Assembly: GCA_030152425.1 (NCBI GenBank)
Contig: JASLJP010000178.1
Coordinates: 1 to 8,668, forward strand
Source of the DNA: Aquirhabdus sp.
Lineage (GTDB): Bacteria; Pseudomonadota; Gammaproteobacteria; Pseudomonadales; Moraxellaceae
Reading direction: 5' to 3'
Length of the DNA stretch: 8,668 nt
Below the pieces are notes generated by a model. It saw nothing but the letters and a program-made list of their open reading frames with translations. It did not search any database and was not told the DNA's origin. This document shows, one piece after another, positions 5,866-8,668 of the stretch; position 1 is the stretch's first letter; each line of letters opens with the position of its first letter. A program made the position numbers and the translations under genes.

Positions 5866-6576
5866 TTATCCGGCTTGATCAAGGATCATGTTGCGGATAT
5901 GGCCAATCGCTTTGGTCGGGTTCAAACCTTTCGGGCAGACCGACACACAGTTCATGATGCCACGGCAACGGAACAAACTAAACGGATCATCCAGATCGGC
6001 CAGACGTTTTGCAGTATCTTTATCACGGCTATCCGCGATGAAGCGATACGCCTGAATCAAGGCAGATGGCCCCAGGAACTTGTCTGGATTCCACCAGAAT
6101 GATGGGCAAGATGTCGAGCAGCATGCACAGAGAATACACTCGTACAGGCCGTCCAGCTTCTCACGATCTTCAGGAGACTGCAGGCGCTCGGTCGGTGGTG
6201 CTGGCTGCTCGTTGATCAGATATGGACGCACTTTTTCATACTGGGTATAAAATTGGGTCATATCGACCACGAGGTCGCGAATCACTGGCAGACCTGGGAG
6301 TGGGCGCAGAATGATTTTCGCAGGCAAATCATTGAGGTTTTGCAGACATGCCAAACCGTTTTTGCCATTGATGTTCATACCGTCCGAACCGCAGATGCCT
6401 TCGCGGCAGGAGCGGCGGAACGACAGGGTCTCATCTTGCTTTTTGAGCTTGATCAGCGCGTCCAGCAACATACGGTCGCTGTCTTCTAACTGAACTTGAA
6501 ACGTCTGCATGTACGGCGCTTTATCCTTATCAGGATCATAGCGATAGATTTCAAAAGTACGGATACCGTGACTCAT
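5866..6576 (-). CDS. sdhB: Succinate dehydrogenase iron-sulfur subunit
   Basis: Complex II subunit on the cytoplasmic face of the inner membrane; it carries electrons from the flavin in SdhA through three iron-sulfur clusters to quinone at the SdhB/C/D interface. 236 residues, normal length (238 in E. coli). Seen: the [2Fe-2S] site SCREGICGSDG...LAC with Cys57, Cys62, Asp65 and Cys77, the Asp ligand position as in E. coli; CILCACCSTSCP with Cys147, Cys150, Cys153 and Cys157; and CRGIMNCVSVCP with Cys204, Cys210 and Cys214. Together these supply the [4Fe-4S] and [3Fe-4S] ligands. No ligand is missing. The ATG has AGGAG (6585-6589) at 8 bases; another ATG five bases upstream would give only a two-codon frame. 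It lies 15 bases after sdhA and is followed by the operon's terminator. Confidence 0.98.
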   Translation of the reverse strand: MSHGIRTFEIYRYDPDKDKAPYMQTFQVQLEDSDRMLLDALIKLKKQDETLSFRRSCREGICGSDGMNINGKNGLACLQNLNDLPAKIILRPLPGLPVIRDLVVDMTQFYTQYEKVRPYLINEQPAPPTERLQSPEDREKLDGLYECILCACCSTSCPSFWWNPDKFLGPSALIQAYRFIADSRDKDTAKRLADLDDPFSLFRCRGIMNCVSVCPKGLNPTKAIGHIRNMILDQAG

Positions 6577-6591
6577 CTCATAATCTCCTGA

Positions 6592-8415
6592 TTAGAATGT
6601 ACGCGGTTTAGGCGGAATGGGATCTACAGTCAACGGTTTGGTACGCACAGGCTTGTATTCCAAACGGTTATCTTCAGAGAACCACAGGGTATGCTTGCGC
6701 CACTCTTCGTCGTTACGACCATTGGCCATCGTTGGATGGTCCGCAGGATACTCGTAGTCCACCACGGTATGCGCACCACGGCATTCATGACGTGCAGCAG
6801 CAGAGATCATGGTTGCTTTGGCAGCTTCGTACAGATTTTCAACTTCCAAGGCTTCGATACGCGCAGTGTTAAACACTTGCGATTTATCGCCCAGATGGAT
6901 GTTTTTAACGCGGGATTCCAGCGCCAAAATCTGCTTCACACCCTCATCCATCATCGCCTGTGTACGGAACACGGCAGCGTGGGTTTGCATGGTGGCACGA
7001 ATCGCATCTGCAACATCCTGCGCGTTCTCACCTTGGGTGGAATTTTGCAGTTTGTCGATACGACCCATACTGCGTTGCAGCACATGGTTTGGCAGTGGCT
7101 TGTAGTCGCTGGAGGACTTGTTGCACAGCTCAGCGATGTGATCACCGGCGGCTTTACCAAACACGATCAGATCGAGCAGCGAGTTGGTGCCCAAACGGTT
7201 CGCACCGTGGACACTCACGCAGGAGCATTCGCCAATCGCATACAGACCCTTGACCACGACATTCGGCTCGCCATCTTTCGGCACGACGACTTGACCGTGG
7301 ATGTTGGTCGGAATACCGCCCATTTGATAATGGATGGTCGGTACGACAGGAATAGCTTGTTTGGTACAGTCGACGTTGGCAAACTTCTTACCGATCTCAA
7401 ACACCGATGGCAGACGCTTCATAATCGTTTCTTTACCCAAGTGGGTCAGATCGAGCATGACGTAGTCTTTACGCGGACCACAGCCACGGCCTTCTTTGAT
7501 CTCTTGGTCCATCGAACGCGATACGAAGTCACGCGGTGCCAAGTCTTTCAACGTCGGGGCATAACGTTCCATAAACGCTTCGCCATTGGCGTTACGCAGT
7601 ACGCCGCCTTCACCACGGCAACCTTCGGTCAACAGCACGCCTGCACCAGCCACACCCGTTGGGTGGAACTGCCAGAATTCCATGTCTTGCAATGGAATGC
7701 CTGCACGCGCAGCCATGCCAAGGCCATCACCGGTGTTGATGAACGCATTGGTCGATGCCGCAAAAATACGACCTGCACCACCGGTTGCGAACAGGGTGGC
7801 TTTGGCTTGGAACACACCCACAGTACCGGTTTCTTGATCGATCGCGGTCACGCCGAGCACATCGCCGTCGTCATCACGAATGATGTCGAGCGCAATCCAC
7901 TCTACGAAGAATTGAGTGCCCATTTCCAGATTTTTTTGATACAGCGTATGCAGCAGCGCATGACCGGTACGGTCGGCAGCAGCACAGGCGCGCGGTACGG
8001 CTTTTTCGCCGTAGTTCGAGCTATGACCACCGAATGGACGCTGATAGATCGTACCATCGGCGTTACGGTCAAACGGCATACCCATGTGTTCCAGCTCATA
8101 CACCATTTTTGGTGCTTCGCGGGTCATGAACTCAATCGCGTCTTCATCGCCGAGCCAGTCACCACCTTTTACGGTGTCGTAAAAGTGATAGTGCCAGTTA
8201 TCTTCAGCCATATTACCCAGACTTGCACCGACGCCACCTTGGGCAGCAACCGTATGCGAGCGGGTTGGAAATACTTTGGTTAAAACTGCAACTTTAAGAC
8301 CTGCGCGGGCAAGCTGTAATGACGCGCGCATGCCTGAACCACCGCCACCGACAATCACGGCGTCGAAGTTCAAGGTCTTGATATTGCTCATGTCATCTTT
8401 GGACATAGTAGCCAC
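6592..8415 (-). CDS. sdhA: Succinate dehydrogenase flavoprotein subunit
   Basis: Catalytic subunit of complex II; oxidises succinate to fumarate with covalently bound FAD in the cytoplasm-facing head. 607 residues from the start chosen. Seen (numbering from the GTG): FAD-binding VGGGGSGMRAS near 22-32; RSHTVAAQGG with the histidine that carries FAD, His54; the active-site motif QFHPTG with His251; the proton-transfer arginine region APRDFVSRS, about Arg295; the substrate-binding HYQMGGIPTN, about His362; VSVHGANRLGTNSLLDL; and a C-terminal RGAH segment. Start choice: GTG at 8413-8415 has AGGAG (8423-8427) at 7 bases. A longer TTG frame (8430) would begin upstream of that Shine-Dalgarno, which is unlikely. 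ATG codons at 8406 and 8391 are in frame but 16 or more bases from it. 30 bases separate it from sdhD and 15 from sdhB, so it sits within the sdhCDAB operon. Confidence 0.97.
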   Translation of the reverse strand: MATMSKDDMSNIKTLNFDAVIVGGGGSGMRASLQLARAGLKVAVLTKVFPTRSHTVAAQGGVGASLGNMAEDNWHYHFYDTVKGGDWLGDEDAIEFMTREAPKMVYELEHMGMPFDRNADGTIYQRPFGGHSSNYGEKAVPRACAAADRTGHALLHTLYQKNLEMGTQFFVEWIALDIIRDDDGDVLGVTAIDQETGTVGVFQAKATLFATGGAGRIFAASTNAFINTGDGLGMAARAGIPLQDMEFWQFHPTGVAGAGVLLTEGCRGEGGVLRNANGEAFMERYAPTLKDLAPRDFVSRSMDQEIKEGRGCGPRKDYVMLDLTHLGKETIMKRLPSVFEIGKKFANVDCTKQAIPVVPTIHYQMGGIPTNIHGQVVVPKDGEPNVVVKGLYAIGECSCVSVHGANRLGTNSLLDLIVFGKAAGDHIAELCNKSSSDYKPLPNHVLQRSMGRIDKLQNSTQGENAQDVADAIRATMQTHAAVFRTQAMMDEGVKQILALESRVKNIHLGDKSQVFNTARIEALEVENLYEAAKATMISAAARHECRGAHTVVDYEYPADHPTMANGRNDEEWRKHTLWFSEDNRLEYKPVRTKPLTVDPIPPKPRTF

Positions 8416-8422
8416 AAATGTT

Positions 8423-8427
8423 CTCCT
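8423..8427 (-). promoter_or_regulatory. Ribosome binding site deciding the sdhA start
   Basis: AGGAG lies 7 bases before a GTG (8413-8415), which favours GTG as the sdhA start over the ATG codons at 8406 (16 bases away) and 8391. Confidence 0.6.
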
Positions 8428-8445
8428 CAACCTATTTAACTTCGA

Positions 8446-8668
8446 TTACCAGAAAATCTGGACACCCCAAAATACGAATACAATGATCGCAATCACTGTG
8501 GCTGCTTGCAGAACCAAGCGCACACCGACCGATTTCACATAATCAGTAAATACCGTCCAAATCCCGACCCATGCATGACCTGCAAGGCTCAGAACCGTCA
8601 GTAAGCTAAACAGTTTCATCGGTTTAGTCATCATGAAACCATACCAATGGGCATAGTCGAGCTGATGG
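8446..8668 (-). CDS. sdhD: Succinate dehydrogenase membrane anchor subunit D, 5' end cut off
   Basis: Hydrophobic anchor of complex II that, with SdhC, holds heme b and forms the quinone site in the inner membrane. The window has the last 73 codons; the frame stays open to the edge (HQLDYAHWYGF before the first ATG in view), so the ATG at 8634 is internal and not the start. Seen: two membrane segments, KLFSLLTVLSLAGHAWVGIW and LVLQAATVIAIIVFVFWGVQIFW in part, joined by TDYVKSVGVR. The histidine in GHAW matches the heme b ligand of E. coli SdhD (LIHAWIGMW), and the tyrosine in TDYV matches its quinone-site tyrosine. The family has about 115-125 residues, so roughly 40-50 N-terminal residues are outside. 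sdhC is expected just beyond the right edge. Confidence 0.93.
   Translation of the reverse strand, partial: HQLDYAHWYGFMMTKPMKLFSLLTVLSLAGHAWVGIWTVFTDYVKSVGVRLVLQAATVIAIIVFVFWGVQIFW

Noticed and set aside
5809..6102. 97-codon plus-strand frame across the terminator and the end of sdhB
   Set aside because: Its first codons are the terminator hairpin and the rest is antisense to the cysteine motifs of sdhB.
6691..8283. 530-codon open frame on the plus strand opposite sdhA
   Set aside because: It lies entirely antisense to a certain gene and has no family features (His/Thr/Gln-rich, no domain). Long antisense frames arise from codon bias in the real gene.

Overview
The window is a stretch of core metabolism. 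It carries five genes of the citric acid cycle, all on the minus strand, in the transcription order sdhD (5' end outside the window) - sdhA - sdhB - [728-base gap] - sucA - sucB - lpd (3' end outside the window). The proteins are clearly gammaproteobacterial. The SucA N-terminus and the joined sdhCDAB-sucAB-lpd order recall Moraxellaceae (Acinetobacter and relatives). The base composition looks nearer half G+C than is usual for Acinetobacter itself, so I suggest a Moraxellaceae-like organism without naming a genus.

Layout from high to low coordinates, which is the direction of transcription: the last 73 codons of sdhD (membrane anchor of succinate dehydrogenase) are followed after 30 bases by sdhA (flavoprotein), then after 15 bases by sdhB (iron-sulfur protein). 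A strong intrinsic terminator lies 20 bases after the sdhB stop codon. The gap between sdhB and sucA (5138-5865) holds no convincing gene but is rich in inverted repeats. sucA (E1o) and sucB (E2o) overlap by 11 bases. A 139-base gap with hairpins separates sucB from lpd (E3), which runs off the left edge.

SucA, SucB and Lpd are the three subunits of the 2-oxoglutarate dehydrogenase complex, which makes succinyl-CoA and NADH. SdhA, SdhB and SdhD belong to respiratory complex II, which oxidises succinate to fumarate and passes electrons to quinone in the inner membrane. The terminator and the long gap imply that sdh and suc are separate transcription units here, with some independent control of suc.

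I found no mobile element, CRISPR array, tRNA or rRNA, and no new multi-gene system. The points most worth checking are non-coding: a 14-pair hairpin just upstream of sucA, a 9-bp perfect palindrome arm pair in the middle of the sdhB-sucA gap, and a hairpin directly after sucB. Two start codons (sdhA, sucA) are also uncertain.
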